DNA from: Candidatus Anaeroferrophillus wilburensis
GTDB lineage: Bacteria; Desulfobacterota; Anaeroferrophillalia; Anaeroferrophillales; Anaeroferrophillaceae
Direction of reading: 5' to 3'
Length of the DNA: 64,000 bases
Assembly (NCBI GenBank): GCA_016934315.1
Contig: JAFGSY010000038.1
Span: forward strand, 48,009-112,008
Below are positions 17,816-26,314 of the stretch, piece after piece. Positions within the stretch are counted from its first letter, which is position 1; each line of letters begins with the position of its first letter. The notes beneath the pieces were generated by a model, which made no database searches, was not told where the DNA came from, and worked only from the letters and a program-made list of their open reading frames with translations. Both the position numbers and the translations under genes were made by a program.

Positions 17816-18742
17816 TCAATCAGCACAATAAAATATTTGACCTTCATGGTCGGTTGCCCTGATGGCGCCCACCCCCTGGAGAAGATCGATAATTTTCACA
17901 ACTTCAGCCGGTGCCAGGGCGCACAACACTGCCAGATCCCGAACCGTGCACGGTCGCCGTTTAACCGTATCGACAATGAGCCGCTGGCAATCCTGCTGCT
18001 GTTCATTGAGCCGTTCCCGTTCAAAAGGGGCGACAATTTCCGCCCGCGGCCCCCAGCGCCGCTGAACTTGATGGAGAAATGCCGCCGATACCGGCTGGGC
18101 TTCCCGGTAGGCTCCTGGACGGACGACCGTATTCAGGTGAATCTTATCCGGCTGCAGGTGGTGAATAACTTCGGACAAGCGGGCTATTTCCGTTTCATGA
18201 TCGTTGATCCCACGACAAAAAAGGACCTCCAGCCAGAGGGCGCCGGCAAACTCCTGGCGCAGTGCCAGCAGGCCGGCAATAATGGCATCCACCGTCACCT
18301 CCGGTACCGGACGATTGAGACGGGCAAAAACCTCCGGCGACACGGCGTCAAGGGAAGGCAGGATGATATCCACCAGAGCTGCCGCCTGGCGTACTCCGGG
18401 ATCAGCCAGCAGAGAACTATTGGTCAACAGAGCCACCGGAATGGTGGTCAGCTCCCTGATCCTCCTGACGATGGCTGCCAATCCCTCATGCAAGGTTGGC
18501 TCACCCGAGCCAGACAGGGTGACAACATCGCATGACACTCCCCCCGGCTGCTGGAAGTAAGCCGTTAACTCAGCATCAACAGCTGCAACTGGAGCATACA
18601 TCTGCCGCTTGCTGGTATGGGAGGTTGTACGGCCAAGCTCGCAATAGAGACAATCAAAGGAGCATGTTTTGAAGGGGACCAGATCCACTCCCAGGGATAA
18701 TCCCAACCGACGGGAGGGAACCGGGCCAAAGAGATAGTTCAT
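17816..18742 (-). CDS. Radical SAM protein with C-terminal winged helix
   Basis: Protein of 308 residues of the COG0731-like radical SAM group. It has GPVPSRRLG at 6-14 and the cluster motif CSFDCLYC (C27, C31, C34), then a GSGEPTL SAM site, and a C-terminal helix-turn-helix-like domain (about 230-305). I use the ATG at 18742 because the family starts MxYLFGPVPS; an in-frame ATG at 18805 directly follows the stop of the MIP18-like gene and would add 21 residues. Its substrate is unknown, but it lies among Fe-S assembly genes. Confidence 0.82.
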   Translation of the reverse strand: MNYLFGPVPSRRLGLSLGVDLVPFKTCSFDCLYCELGRTTSHTSKRQMYAPVAAVDAELTAYFQQPGGVSCDVVTLSGSGEPTLHEGLAAIVRRIRELTTIPVALLTNSSLLADPGVRQAAALVDIILPSLDAVSPEVFARLNRPVPEVTVDAIIAGLLALRQEFAGALWLEVLFCRGINDHETEIARLSEVIHHLQPDKIHLNTVVRPGAYREAQPVSAAFLHQVQRRWGPRAEIVAPFERERLNEQQQDCQRLIVDTVKRRPCTVRDLAVLCALAPAEVVKIIDLLQGVGAIRATDHEGQIFYCAD

Positions 18743-18805
18743 AGACAATAGCCGACAAGTGGCAAAAGAAGGTAATGAGAGCGTTCCCGACATGGGTGGT
18801 GCCAT

Positions 18806-19099
18806 TCATTCATCTGACAGGTATTCCTCAACCATCGCCTGCTGCTGATGGCCATGGATGATAAACCGCACTTTTTGCACCCCGTCCAAGGAGACAACCG
18901 CCTGCTTTATATCACTGCCCAGTTTGAAAATCAAGGGACAGACAGACGAAGAGGGCTCCAAGGTTATGGTTATCACCCCTCCGGCAGCAATGACAACATC
19001 CTTCACCAGGGGCAGGTCTTTTACCGCCATGCCGGTGGAGGGATCACGCACCATGCCAATGGCAGTGAAAATATCCTGGTATAAGCGAGATTGAGACAT
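18806..19099 (-). CDS. MIP18/DUF59 family metal-sulfur cluster protein
   Basis: Protein of 97 residues resembling the MIP18 family (PaaD, SufT, N-terminal Mrp domain). It has the conserved DP (VRDPSTG) near the N-terminus and a Cys in SSVCPLIF near residue 54, which is the functional cysteine of this family. The stop codon lies next to a possible start of the radical SAM gene. A role in Fe-S cluster transfer with the scaffold and MinD-like genes is inferred from the family and the neighbours. Confidence 0.8.
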   Translation of the reverse strand: MSQSRLYQDIFTAIGMVRDPSTGMAVKDLPLVKDVVIAAGGVITITLEPSSSVCPLIFKLGSDIKQAVVSLDGVQKVRFIIHGHQQQAMVEEYLSDE

Positions 19100-19297
19100 A
19101 AAAAACGTTCCTGGACAACACTGCTAAACAATGAAAATTGATGATGGCAGGATCATCGGGCTCGGCGGAGCGCAGGCCCGACAAACCATCCGAACGGCAA
19201 TCAAAGCCGTCCGGGAGTCGCCGCAAGCGTAAAAACAGTCAGCCCCCCCCGGCAACATGCAGCGCCATACAGCTCAACATGGCCGGATGATTCATCG

Positions 19298-20176
19298 CTA
19301 AGCAAGTAGTTTTTTTTCCACTTCCTGCCACATCTGTCTGACCACCTGACCAACCGAACCACAATCAAAATCAACCACACTTTTGCGGGCCACCTGGGCC
19401 TTGTTGACCAGCGGCTCAAAAGGAATTTCACCAACCACAGGAATACCCCGATCTGCACAATAGTGGCGAATTTTCTGGGTATTGACCAGATTGATGCTGT
19501 ACTTATTAATACAGACCTGGACCGGCACCTGAAAATGGCGACATAAATCGGCAACCCGCTCCATGTCATGGATGCCGGAAATGGTTGGTTCGGTAACAAT
19601 CAAGACTAATGTCGTACCCGTGATCGCCGCGGTAACCGGACAGCCAATCCCGGGAGGGCCGTCACTGACAATCAGGGACAACCCTTCCTCCTGGGCAAGT
19701 TTTTTAGCCTGCTGGCGCACCAACGTTACCAGTTTGCCCGAATTGTCCTCACCAATACCCAGCTTGGCATGGACCATTTTTCCATAGGGCGTGCGGGAAA
19801 TATACCAGGTTCCATTCACTGAATCAACCATGGTGATGGCCCCTTCCGGACACGCAAAGGAGCACAGGGCGCAATTATCACAGGCAAAGGAATTTATTCG
19901 ATAGCCACGCTCCACGTCATGGGTAATCGCCGCAAAGCGACAGACCTCCTGACAGGTTCCACACTCGGTACACAACGACTTATCCATGGTCGGTGCCCGA
20001 CCGCCGACAAAGTCTTCTTCATGGTACACCTCAGGAATGAGGATCAGATGCAGATCGGCGGCATCCACATCACAATCGGTCATCAGTTTTCGCTCAATCA
20101 GGGAGGCAAAAGCAGCGGTTACCGTTGTTTTTCCCGTCCCTCCTTTGCCGCTGACAATGGTCAACTCTTTGATCAT
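19298..20176 (-). CDS. MinD superfamily ATPase with inserted ferredoxin domain (second)
   Basis: P-loop ATPase (292 residues) with a deviant Walker A GKGGTGKTT (10-18). An inserted two-cluster ferredoxin module has ligands C69, C72, C75, C79 and C99, C102, C105, C109. DGPPGIGCPV carries Walker B and a conserved Cys. The ATG at 20176 has AAGGAG and overlaps the preceding ATPase gene as ATGA. Paired MinD/ferredoxin ATPases of this type are common in anaerobes and usually sit with NifX-like proteins. The likely role is metal or Fe-S cofactor handling (inference). Confidence 0.88.
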   Translation of the reverse strand: MIKELTIVSGKGGTGKTTVTAAFASLIERKLMTDCDVDAADLHLILIPEVYHEEDFVGGRAPTMDKSLCTECGTCQEVCRFAAITHDVERGYRINSFACDNCALCSFACPEGAITMVDSVNGTWYISRTPYGKMVHAKLGIGEDNSGKLVTLVRQQAKKLAQEEGLSLIVSDGPPGIGCPVTAAITGTTLVLIVTEPTISGIHDMERVADLCRHFQVPVQVCINKYSINLVNTQKIRHYCADRGIPVVGEIPFEPLVNKAQVARKSVVDFDCGSVGQVVRQMWQEVEKKLLA

Positions 20177-21024
20177 GGTTTCAGCTCCTTGTGGATTGCC
20201 CACAACAAGTGGCGAAATTGCTCACGGGCTTCGGGATATTCCGCCACAAAAGGAATTCCCTTGGAATAGGCAAAGGCCAGATCACGATTTAAAGGCAGTT
20301 CCATAAGAATGGGAATGCCCTCAGCCCGACAGTAACTGACAACAGACTGGTCGCCACTATCGCAGCGATTGATAATCACCCCGAACGGAATTTCCAGCAA
20401 ACGCACGACACCCACCGCCAGCTCGAGATCATTGAGGCCGAAAGGCGTCGGTTCAGTGACCAGCAGGCAGAAGTCCGAGCCGTTGAGGGTTTGGATCACC
20501 GGACACGAGGTTCCTGGAGGAGCATCCAGGATTACCGTTTTCCCGGCCAAGGCGCACTGCTTAACCCTTTTGATCAGGGGCGGTGACATGGGTTCACCTA
20601 CGTTAAGAACTCCCTGGGCAAAAGCAACATCATCCCCCTGGATCTGGTGAACGATGCCGGTTTCGACTATCCCGATACGCTTTTCCCCCTCGCTGATCGC
20701 CTTCGCAGGACAGATATAGCGGCACACGCCACAACCATGGCAAAGTTCCGGAAAAACGAGCACCTTCTTCTTCAAAACCGCCAGGGCGTTAAATTCACAG
20801 GCTTTGGCACAATCACCACAAAAAGTACATTGCTCAAGATCCACCTGGGGGAGCGGCGTCCCGACCGCCAGCCGTTCAACAATCTCGGCATTTAGAAAAA
20901 GGTTGCCGTTCGGTTCTTCCACATCACAATCAATATACTGGGCATCGGGAATGGACAGGGCAAAATTTGTCGCAATGGTGGTTTTGCCGGTCCCTCCCTT
21001 GCCGCTGGCTATTGTGATAATCAT
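20173..21024 (-). CDS. MinD superfamily ATPase with inserted ferredoxin domain (first)
   Basis: P-loop ATPase (283 residues) with Walker A GKGGTGKTT (8-16) and two 4Fe-4S motifs, C66/C69/C72/C76 and C95/C98/C101/C105. LDAPPGTSCPV contains Walker B and a Cys that is conserved in the partner. It is a paralogue of the next gene and overlaps it by 4 bp, so a heterodimer is likely. Family members are found with dinitrogenase-cofactor-like small proteins, as here. An ATP-driven Fe-S carrier role is inference. Confidence 0.88.
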   Translation of the reverse strand: MIITIASGKGGTGKTTIATNFALSIPDAQYIDCDVEEPNGNLFLNAEIVERLAVGTPLPQVDLEQCTFCGDCAKACEFNALAVLKKKVLVFPELCHGCGVCRYICPAKAISEGEKRIGIVETGIVHQIQGDDVAFAQGVLNVGEPMSPPLIKRVKQCALAGKTVILDAPPGTSCPVIQTLNGSDFCLLVTEPTPFGLNDLELAVGVVRLLEIPFGVIINRCDSGDQSVVSYCRAEGIPILMELPLNRDLAFAYSKGIPFVAEYPEAREQFRHLLWAIHKELKP

Positions 21025-21223
21025 CTAAGACATTCTCCTTATAATCCACCCGAAGTAAGCGGTTGAAACCTCCCGAAGCCTTTATGCATAAGGCTCAAAA
21101 CATTTTTGATGGCCGACTGAAAGCCCAGGGACCCAAGAACCGTCCTTGGACGGCCATTAACAGATCTGACAACTGAACAAAGGCTGGCCTGGCCCCGGCC
21201 AAAGCCAGGGCCAGTCAGACGCA

Positions 21224-21451
21224 TCACCAACAATGATGCCATGCACGCCGGCCCCGCCGGCCACCGAAAGCTCGGCCACGACCCCCACCGCGGGGCAGGC
21301 CACCGCGGCCAACACCGTAATTTCTCGACTCCCCCGCTACTGACAGGGAAGCATTAATCATGGGTTTTCCCATCGGTTGGACACAATAGCCCATTCCCCG
21401 ACCAGTCATAGGTCCCATTCCTCGAGGTCCACTACCGTCAAATCCAGGCAT
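21224..21451 (-). CDS. DUF5320-like Gly/Arg-rich protein
   Basis: Protein of 75 residues starting MPGFDGSGPRGMGPMTGRG, the hallmark of DUF5320 proteins, with a single Cys in GYCV. The ending is rich in Gly and Arg and closes with a Trp/His-containing tail. The ATG at 21451 has GGAGG at 6 nt. The family is small and of unknown function but is consistently found beside NifX-like and MinD/ferredoxin genes. A second copy occurs at 22041-22346. Confidence 0.75.
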   Translation of the reverse strand: MPGFDGSGPRGMGPMTGRGMGYCVQPMGKPMINASLSVAGESRNYGVGRGGLPRGGGRGRAFGGRRGRRAWHHCW

Positions 21452-21516
21452 ATGATCACCTCCTTCAGCCACTTTGGTTACTACTGTCTTTCCAATCAAT
21501 CGTGGAGATGGAGGCC

Positions 21517-21981
21517 TCAGTTTCTGCCACCACGGCCCATGCCGCCCCCCCTGCCGCCACCACACCCACGGCCACGACCACCACCCGGGCCTGGGCCAAC
21601 AACAGGACCCCCAGATACTGCCATACCTGCGTGTGATTCAACATTCGGAGCAGCGCTCCCTGGCAATGTTCCCTGTTGAAAACGGTCAACCGCCTGCCGG
21701 ACGGTTCCTGAAACACCGGTAACCACCTGGACACCGGCGCCCTGCAGCACGGCAAAAGCATTCGGACCGCAATTACCGGTCAATACAGCGCCAACCTCGT
21801 TGCTGACCATCAGCTGCCCAGCCTGGGTGCCGGCACCGCCCGATGCCCCTTGAAATTCATTGGGCAAAGCCTTAAACTCTCCACTTTCACTGTCGACAAT
21901 GATAAAAAATTGGCAACGGCCAAATCGAGGGTCAACTTGGGCATCCATGGACGACCCGCTGGAACTCACGGCTATTTTCAT
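21517..21981 (-). CDS. NifX/NifB-C-like dinitrogenase cofactor family protein with Gly-rich tail
   Basis: Protein of 154 residues. Residues 1-105 form the Fe-Mo cofactor biosynthesis (NifX/NafY/NifB C-terminal) fold with RFGRCQFF near 18-26 and GNCGPNA near 69. The tail from about 120 on is Gly/Arg rich with one Cys. AAAGGAG lies at 6 nt from the ATG. No nitrogenase genes are visible, so it more likely serves as a small metal-cluster-binding protein with the neighbouring ATPases (inference). Confidence 0.82.
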   Translation of the reverse strand: MKIAVSSSGSSMDAQVDPRFGRCQFFIIVDSESGEFKALPNEFQGASGGAGTQAGQLMVSNEVGAVLTGNCGPNAFAVLQGAGVQVVTGVSGTVRQAVDRFQQGTLPGSAAPNVESHAGMAVSGGPVVGPGPGGGRGRGCGGGRGGGMGRGGRN

Positions 21982-22040
21982 TGTGCACTCCTTTCATTTA
22001 TTAACGTTGACGACATACCCGCTCAAGATGGCTTGAGCTC

Positions 22041-22346
22041 TCACTGGTTATCCTTTTGTTGTTCTTGCTGTAGCTGTTCCGATAGCTGCTTGATACGGGC
22101 ATCCAACTGCTCCAGGCTCTGCCGTAACCCGACAGCCTGCTGCTGAAGAAACTGAAGTTCGGCTCCCGGGTCATAACCACCTCCCCGGGGGAAACACCGG
22201 GGCACCCCCTGAAAACCAAAGCCCCTGCCACCAAAACGGCGAAATCCATAAGCATTGGAACCGGGCGTACCTGCCGTGCAATAACCGCGACCGCCACCGG
22301 TCATCGGTCCATACCCTTGCGGACCTGTACCATCAAATCCTGGCAT
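22041..22346 (-). CDS. DUF5320 protein with C-terminal coiled coil
   Basis: Protein of 101 residues beginning MPGFDGTGPQGYGPMTGGG with Cys in GYCT and RCFP, followed by a Gln-rich coiled-coil-like helix (about 60-98). The ATG at 22346 has GGAGG at 8 nt; an ATG two codons upstream lies too close to it. It resembles the other DUF5320 protein only in the N-terminal motif. The coiled coil suggests oligomerisation. Function unknown. Confidence 0.78.
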   Translation of the reverse strand: MPGFDGTGPQGYGPMTGGGRGYCTAGTPGSNAYGFRRFGGRGFGFQGVPRCFPRGGGYDPGAELQFLQQQAVGLRQSLEQLDARIKQLSEQLQQEQQKDNQ

Positions 22347-22442
22347 CTTCATCACCTCCCTCACCTCTCAGTAGCGTATTCTTATCCACCACCAACCAAT
22401 GGCCTACAAATTAGGGATATCTAACTATGGGGACAAAAATTT

Positions 22443-22790
22443 TTAGAACCGTTGTATCCGATACTGCTGCAGCTGCCCAGCCTGATATTTGTGGATCGCC
22501 TCAACCAAGGGAAGATCAGCAGGGGCCAGAAAAATAGGGATGTCCGCAGCCACGAGAATTTCCATCGCCTTTGGCCCCACCTGACCGGTAACCACCATAT
22601 CTACACCCTGCTCCAAAAGAAACTGGGCCGCCCCGGTGCCGGCGCCAACGGAGGCACCGGCAGCCGGGTTTGCCACCCAAGTAGATTCACTGTTCTGCTC
22701 ATCAAGCAGGGCAAAAAAAGGGCACCGGCCAAACCGCGCATCGATGGTACCGTCATTTCCTTCCCGCTGGACACTGAACGCAATCAGCAT
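22443..22790 (-). CDS. NifX-like dinitrogenase cofactor family protein
   Basis: Protein of about 115 residues of the NifX/NifB C-terminal fold with DARFGRCPFF and the GQVGPKA motif. It follows the next NifX-like gene almost directly. The start is uncertain: ATG at 22790 or a TTG at 22802, neither with a strong ribosome site. The divergence of the several NifX paralogues here suggests different partners. A metal-cluster carrier role is inferred from the family. Confidence 0.78.
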   Translation of the reverse strand: MLIAFSVQREGNDGTIDARFGRCPFFALLDEQNSESTWVANPAAGASVGAGTGAAQFLLEQGVDMVVTGQVGPKAMEILVAADIPIFLAPADLPLVEAIHKYQAGQLQQYRIQRF

Positions 22791-22802
22791 GCCGACCGCC
22801 AA

Positions 22803-23171
22803 TCAGTGGTCATGATCATGACCGCAGCTGGCGGCGCCGGAAATTTTACCATCCAGATATGCCTGCAGGACATTACCGACCCTGCCGCCGACCCCGGTAA
22901 CCACATCAATGCCAAACCCCTGAAACATATCGATGGCTTTCGGGCCCATCCCGCCGGCAATAATGACATCCGCAGCCAGGGACTTAATAAAAGCCGGCAC
23001 CTGGCCGGGGACATGCTGGCCGAAATAGGGGTTTTCAACAATCTCGGTAGTATCAAGGTTATTATTGTCATTCACATAGGCAACCACATACGCGGGACAA
23101 CGGCCAAAATGCATACTCATTTCACCATCGAGACCATTCATGTCGTTAGCAGCCAAAGCTATTTTTTTCAT
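22803..23171 (-). CDS. NifX-like protein with His-rich tail
   Basis: Protein of 122 residues with the NifX-like fold (MHFGRCPAYVV and GGMGPKAID motifs). The C-terminus CGHDHDH, with an alternating His/Asp pattern, could bind a metal such as nickel or zinc. The ATG at 23171 has AAAGGA at 6 nt. It lies 51 bp from the nitroreductase gene and is first of the NifX/DUF5320 run. The His tail separates it from its paralogues. Confidence 0.8.
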   Translation of the reverse strand: MKKIALAANDMNGLDGEMSMHFGRCPAYVVAYVNDNNNLDTTEIVENPYFGQHVPGQVPAFIKSLAADVIIAGGMGPKAIDMFQGFGIDVVTGVGGRVGNVLQAYLDGKISGAASCGHDHDH

Positions 23172-23221
23172 CACGTATCCTTTGTCATCAATACCATAAT
23201 AATCTGGAAGAATTGAGCTCT

Positions 23222-23821
23222 TTAATACTTGTCCTCAATGAAACAGAGGTTCTGATCTCCCACAGCCCAGGGACTTTCATATTTGTTCAGAAAAACAAAT
23301 TCGCACAGCGGCTTTCGTGACGGTGCCGATGAGGGCACTTTTTCCGGGTAACCGACAGGCATTAAAGCCACCAGAGAAACACCTTCAGGTACGGCAAGGA
23401 CTTTTTCCGCTGCATCGGCATCAAATAGGCCGAGGATAACACTACCCAAGCCAAGGGCATGGGCTGCCAGCGACATACTCTGGGTCGCAATTCCAAGGTC
23501 ATACATGAACCAGGTATCCCCCTTGTTGGTCGCTGCCTGCCCTTTATAAAAACCGGAAAGCTCATGTTTGCCGAGAATCGCCAGCACCACCGGCGCCTGC
23601 ACCACTGCCTTGCGGGCTGGGTTCCCCTCGGGCATGGCAGCCACCAGCTTTTCCTTCACGGCCAAATCACGGACAGCAATAAATTCCCAGCACTGGGTAT
23701 TAGCCCAGGAAGGTGAATACCGGGCGGCCTCAACAACTTTCTGCAAGGTTTCGTTGCTTACTGCCTGGTCGGTAAATTTCCGCACACTCCGCCTGGTCAT
23801 AATGCAATCTAATGAATCCAT
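23222..23821 (-). CDS. Nitroreductase family protein
   Basis: FMN-dependent oxidoreductase of 199 residues. N-terminal RRSVRKF (10-16) and SPSWANTQCWEF match the phosphate and ring contacts of the family, and the C-terminal GYPEK segment is also typical. It is a homodimeric cytosolic enzyme in known members. The electron acceptor cannot be told. It is placed between NifX-like genes and NBP35, which may be chance or a redox link. Confidence 0.88.
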   Translation of the reverse strand: MDSLDCIMTRRSVRKFTDQAVSNETLQKVVEAARYSPSWANTQCWEFIAVRDLAVKEKLVAAMPEGNPARKAVVQAPVVLAILGKHELSGFYKGQAATNKGDTWFMYDLGIATQSMSLAAHALGLGSVILGLFDADAAEKVLAVPEGVSLVALMPVGYPEKVPSSAPSRKPLCEFVFLNKYESPWAVGDQNLCFIEDKY

Positions 23822-24001
23822 CAGCCCCTACCCTCCTTTTAACCTGAATACTGTTACTGTTTGAAGGCTTTGGAACAACTCCTGCTAATCAGTTGCACTG
23901 CAACCATTGTCACTGCTGCGTTATGACGGTATGTTTGCGAACTCGGAGCAGAAGCTATTACGCCACCATTATCCTTTGGAACTATTACCGGTTTTACCGC
24001 T

Positions 24002-24877
24002 TCACTGCTTGTCAATAAACGCCAAACATTTATCCGCTATCTGCTGAAAACTTTTAGCCGCCGGAGAATCGGGCTCAGCAACAATAAACGGCTTGCCGGC
24101 ATCCCCATTAACAACTATCTGGGGATCAATGGGAACGCCGCCCAAAAAAGGCACCTTCAACTCACTGGCAGCCAACTCGCCGCCACCCCTTTTAAACAGA
24201 TCGATCTTACCGTCGCAATGGGGACAATGGAAGCCGCTCATGTTTTCCACAATACCGATTACCGGCACCTTGAGATGACCGCTGAAAGTCACCGATTTCC
24301 GTGAATCAAGCAAAGCCACATCCTGAGGCGTGGTGACAATAACACTGCCATCAACCTTTTTGAGGATCTGGGCAACACTTAGCGGTTCATCACCGGTACC
24401 GGGAGGCAGGTCAACAATCAGATAATCAAGCTCGCCCCACTGGACATCCGCGACAAACTGCCTGATCACCGTATGCTTCAGCGGCCCGCGCCAGACTATC
24501 GGATTGTCGACACTCTCCAACAGAAAAGCCATGGAAACCACTGCCAATCCCGGCATTACTTCCTGGGGAATAATTCCCTGCTCGGTTGCCTGCAGGCGAT
24601 GCTGTTCAAGACCTAACATTTTCGGTACGTTGGGTCCATGGATATCGGCATCCAGCAGGCCAACTTTTAATCCCCGCTGGGCAAGGGCAACAGCCAGGTT
24701 CACGGCAACGGTACTTTTACCAACCCCTCCCTTGCCGCTCATAACCACAATATTATGCTTTATCTGAAGAAGCCTCGCATCGAGCTGCTCTTCTTCACGC
24801 CGCTGCTTCTCCTCCGGAGAACAGGTCCCGGCACTGCCGCAACTGCTACACGATGCTCCATCTGCGCAATCAGCCAT
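24002..24877 (-). CDS. Mrp/NBP35 family Fe-S carrier ATPase
   Basis: P-loop ATPase of 291 residues. N-terminal cysteines C4, C10, C13 and C19 match the NBP35 subgroup that binds a 4Fe-4S cluster. Walker A is GKGGVGKST (48-56), Walker B is in [10 protein letters not shown], and FHCPHC is the CxxC that bridges the dimer cluster in Mrp/NBP35 proteins. The ATG at 24877 follows GAGAGGA; an in-frame upstream start would add 17 residues. It delivers Fe-S clusters to target proteins in known systems. Confidence 0.92.
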   Translation of the reverse strand: MADCADGASCSSCGSAGTCSPEEKQRREEEQLDARLLQIKHNIVVMSGKGGVGKSTVAVNLAVALAQRGLKVGLLDADIHGPNVPKMLGLEQHRLQATEQGIIPQEVMPGLAVVSMAFLLESVDNPIVWRGPLKHTVIRQFVADVQWGELDYLIVDLPPGTGDEPLSVAQILKKVDGSVIVTTPQDVALLDSRKSVTFSGHLKVPVIGIVENMSGFHCPHCDGKIDLFKRGGGELAASELKVPFLGGVPIDPQIVVNGDAGKPFIVAEPDSPAAKSFQQIADKCLAFIDKQ

Positions 24878-24959
24878 TTCGTATCCTCTCTTTCTCAACC
24901 TGCTGTTAATCAGGGTCACCATTACCATTAATGGCTCCTGAAAAGCAATAGTATTAACC

Positions 24960-25130
24960 TTAAAAACAACCCAGCTGGCAGGTGGTAATTTTCAGTTCCA
25001 GCTCATTGATAAGATCACCAACCTGCCGGCGACTCAAGCCGCACTCAGCAGCAATTGCTTCCGCCTGGGCACAGGTTATCCGTCCATCCACATTGCGTTC
25101 ACGCAGCATTTTTTGTGCTTTTTCCAGCAT
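24960..25130 (-). CDS. 56-residue helix-turn-helix protein with CQLGCF end
   Basis: Small protein between NBP35 and the MerR gene, on the same strand. The ATG at 25130 has AGGGAG at 8 nt. Residues 20-45 read as a helix-turn-helix ([19 protein letters not shown]), and the end CQLGCF holds two cysteines in C-x3-C; further Cys are at 20 and 30. It has the look of a small regulator that binds a metal or Fe-S cluster, but this is inference. I do not know a named family for it. Confidence 0.6.
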   Translation of the reverse strand: MLEKAQKMLRERNVDGRITCAQAEAIAAECGLSRRQVGDLINELELKITTCQLGCF

Positions 25131-25163
25131 CACGCGTTCTCCCTAGACTCACTTCCGGCAACC

Positions 25164-25496
25164 TCAACGGCCACCATGATACTCTTCATCATGACATAAG
25201 ATGCAGGTCCGACAACAGCGATATTCACGACAAGTCCGGCGACGGATTTCCCAACAGGGGGCAAACTGCAGCAGTTTTTGCAGGCCGGCAATATTAACCC
25301 CCTCGTCATGGATCAGCCGCCGCAGACAGCGAAGCCAATTAAGGTCATTGGGCGAATAAAAACGTTTCCCACCACGACGGGAAGGACAAAGAAGACCGGC
25401 CTGCTCATACAAACGCAACGTCCGCGGGTGGACCTCCAACAAATCGGCGGCTACCCCGATGGAGTACAGGGGGTAATTATTGTCCTGCAGAGGCAT
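25164..25496 (-). CDS. MerR family regulator with Cys-rich tail
   Basis: DNA-binding protein of 110 residues. The MerR winged-helix (YSIGVAADLLEVHPRTLRLYE, split here as YSIGVAADLL then EVHPRTLRLYE) is followed by RRLI HDEG-type HspR-like helices. Its tail carries six Cys at 81, 89, 94, 95, 98 and 101 and H102, suggesting a metal or Fe-S sensor. The ATG at 25496 is near the predicted promoter; an in-frame start upstream lies in that promoter region. It probably regulates the Fe-S island or itself (inference). Confidence 0.85.
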   Translation of the reverse strand: MPLQDNNYPLYSIGVAADLLEVHPRTLRLYEQAGLLCPSRRGGKRFYSPNDLNWLRCLRRLIHDEGVNIAGLQKLLQFAPCWEIRRRTCREYRCCRTCILCHDEEYHGGR

Positions 25497-25536
25497 GGTT
25501 CCTAAGGTCTCCTTGCCGGCTATAAACAGTATCTCC

Positions 25537-25564
25537 ACTATAACATGTAAACAATCATTGTCAA
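25537..25564 (-). promoter_or_regulatory. Promoter of the MerR gene
   Basis: On the minus strand, TTGACA (25564-25559) and TATAGT (25542-25537) are separated by 16 bp. The start would lie near 25530, 35 nt before the MerR ATG. Confidence 0.6.
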
Positions 25565-25684
25565 GTCAATAGTTTTTCCCAGGCTCGCCCGGCGACACCT
25601 TTGCATTCCCTTGCCCGACGGCTTTCGCTACTTTTGGCGCTCATCACATTCCGGACTGTAGTAAATCTTGGTGAACTCGCAACA

Positions 25685-25838
25685 CTTGGCAAAACCTTGC
25701 GGGAACCCGATGACCACCAAAACGGCTCCAGATTCGAGGGCGAGGGTGCAAAACCGGGGGATTGTGCGCAAGGAACACGCCGCCATGACGCAGCTTACAG
25801 CACAAAGCAGAAGAATGGGCTGTTACAAAACCATCAAT
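25685..25838 (+). ncRNA. Candidate structured RNA element, copy C
   Basis: Third copy. GGCAAAACC (25688-25696), hairpin CGGGAACCCG (25700-25709), GCAAAACC (25748-25755), TGACG (25786-25790), CAGCAC (25798-25803) and CCATCA (25831-25836) align with copy A. Stem ACAGC (25797-25801) with GCTGT (25819-25823) has the 22-nt offset of the other copies, with compensating changes. CTCC can pair with GGGG around GCAAAACC. It is followed by a promoter whose -35 box starts four bases after its last block. Confidence 0.5.
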
Positions 25839-25839
25839 T

Positions 25840-25868
25840 TTGACTTGCAAAAAAACCGTGCATATCTT
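25840..25868 (+). promoter_or_regulatory. Promoter of the DUF3842-CooT operon
   Basis: TTGACT (25840-25845), a 17-bp spacer and TATCTT (25863-25868) point at the gene starting at 25907. The RNA element C ends just before the -35 box. Confidence 0.55.
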
Positions 25869-25906
25869 ACCGTGGCAGATCAAAGCACAAGGGAAAGGGA
25901 TAGCAT

Positions 25907-26314
25907 ATGAAAATTGGCATCATTGATGGTCAGGGGGGTGGGATTGGCAGCACGATAATCCGCCGTCTGAAGGAATCCTTTGGCGAAAAAGTAGAAATCT
26001 GGGCCCTGGGCACCAATGCCATTGCCACAGCAGCAATGATGAAAGCCAGAGCCAATCGCGGTGCAACCGGAGAAAACGCCATCGTTCAAAGCGTGCCGAA
26101 GGTCGATATCATTGCCGGCACCATCTCCATTGTCATGGCGCACTCGATGATGGGAGAACTGACGCCGGCCATGGCCCTCGCCGTGGCCGCCAGCCCGGCC
26201 GCCAAACTACTCCTGCCCCTTTCCCAGGAACATATTGAAATCATTGGGGTCAACAAGGAACCCCTGCCCCACCTTATCGACATACTGATTAAGGAGATAC
26301 ACAACCATGTGTGA
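25907..26314 (+). CDS. DUF3842 family protein
   Basis: Protein of 135 residues. It has an N-terminal dinucleotide-binding-like IDGQGGGIGSTIIR motif and a second GxNxxAT-like segment, resembling the DUF3842 family. No catalytic residues are known for it. It overlaps the CooT-like gene by 8 bp (ATGTGTGA), so the two are coupled. In some anaerobes DUF3842 and CooT-like genes are neighbours. A role in nickel or CODH-related metabolism is only suggested by this context. Confidence 0.8.
   Translation: MKIGIIDGQGGGIGSTIIRRLKESFGEKVEIWALGTNAIATAAMMKARANRGATGENAIVQSVPKVDIIAGTISIVMAHSMMGELTPAMALAVAASPAAKLLLPLSQEHIEIIGVNKEPLPHLIDILIKEIHNHV

Noticed and set aside
21183..21217. GC-rich hairpin before the DUF5320 gene end
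   Set aside because: Imperfect stem and no T-run; too weak to call a terminator.
25685..25838. Cobalamin, TPP or SAM riboswitch for element C
   Set aside because: None of the invariant core blocks of these classes is present.
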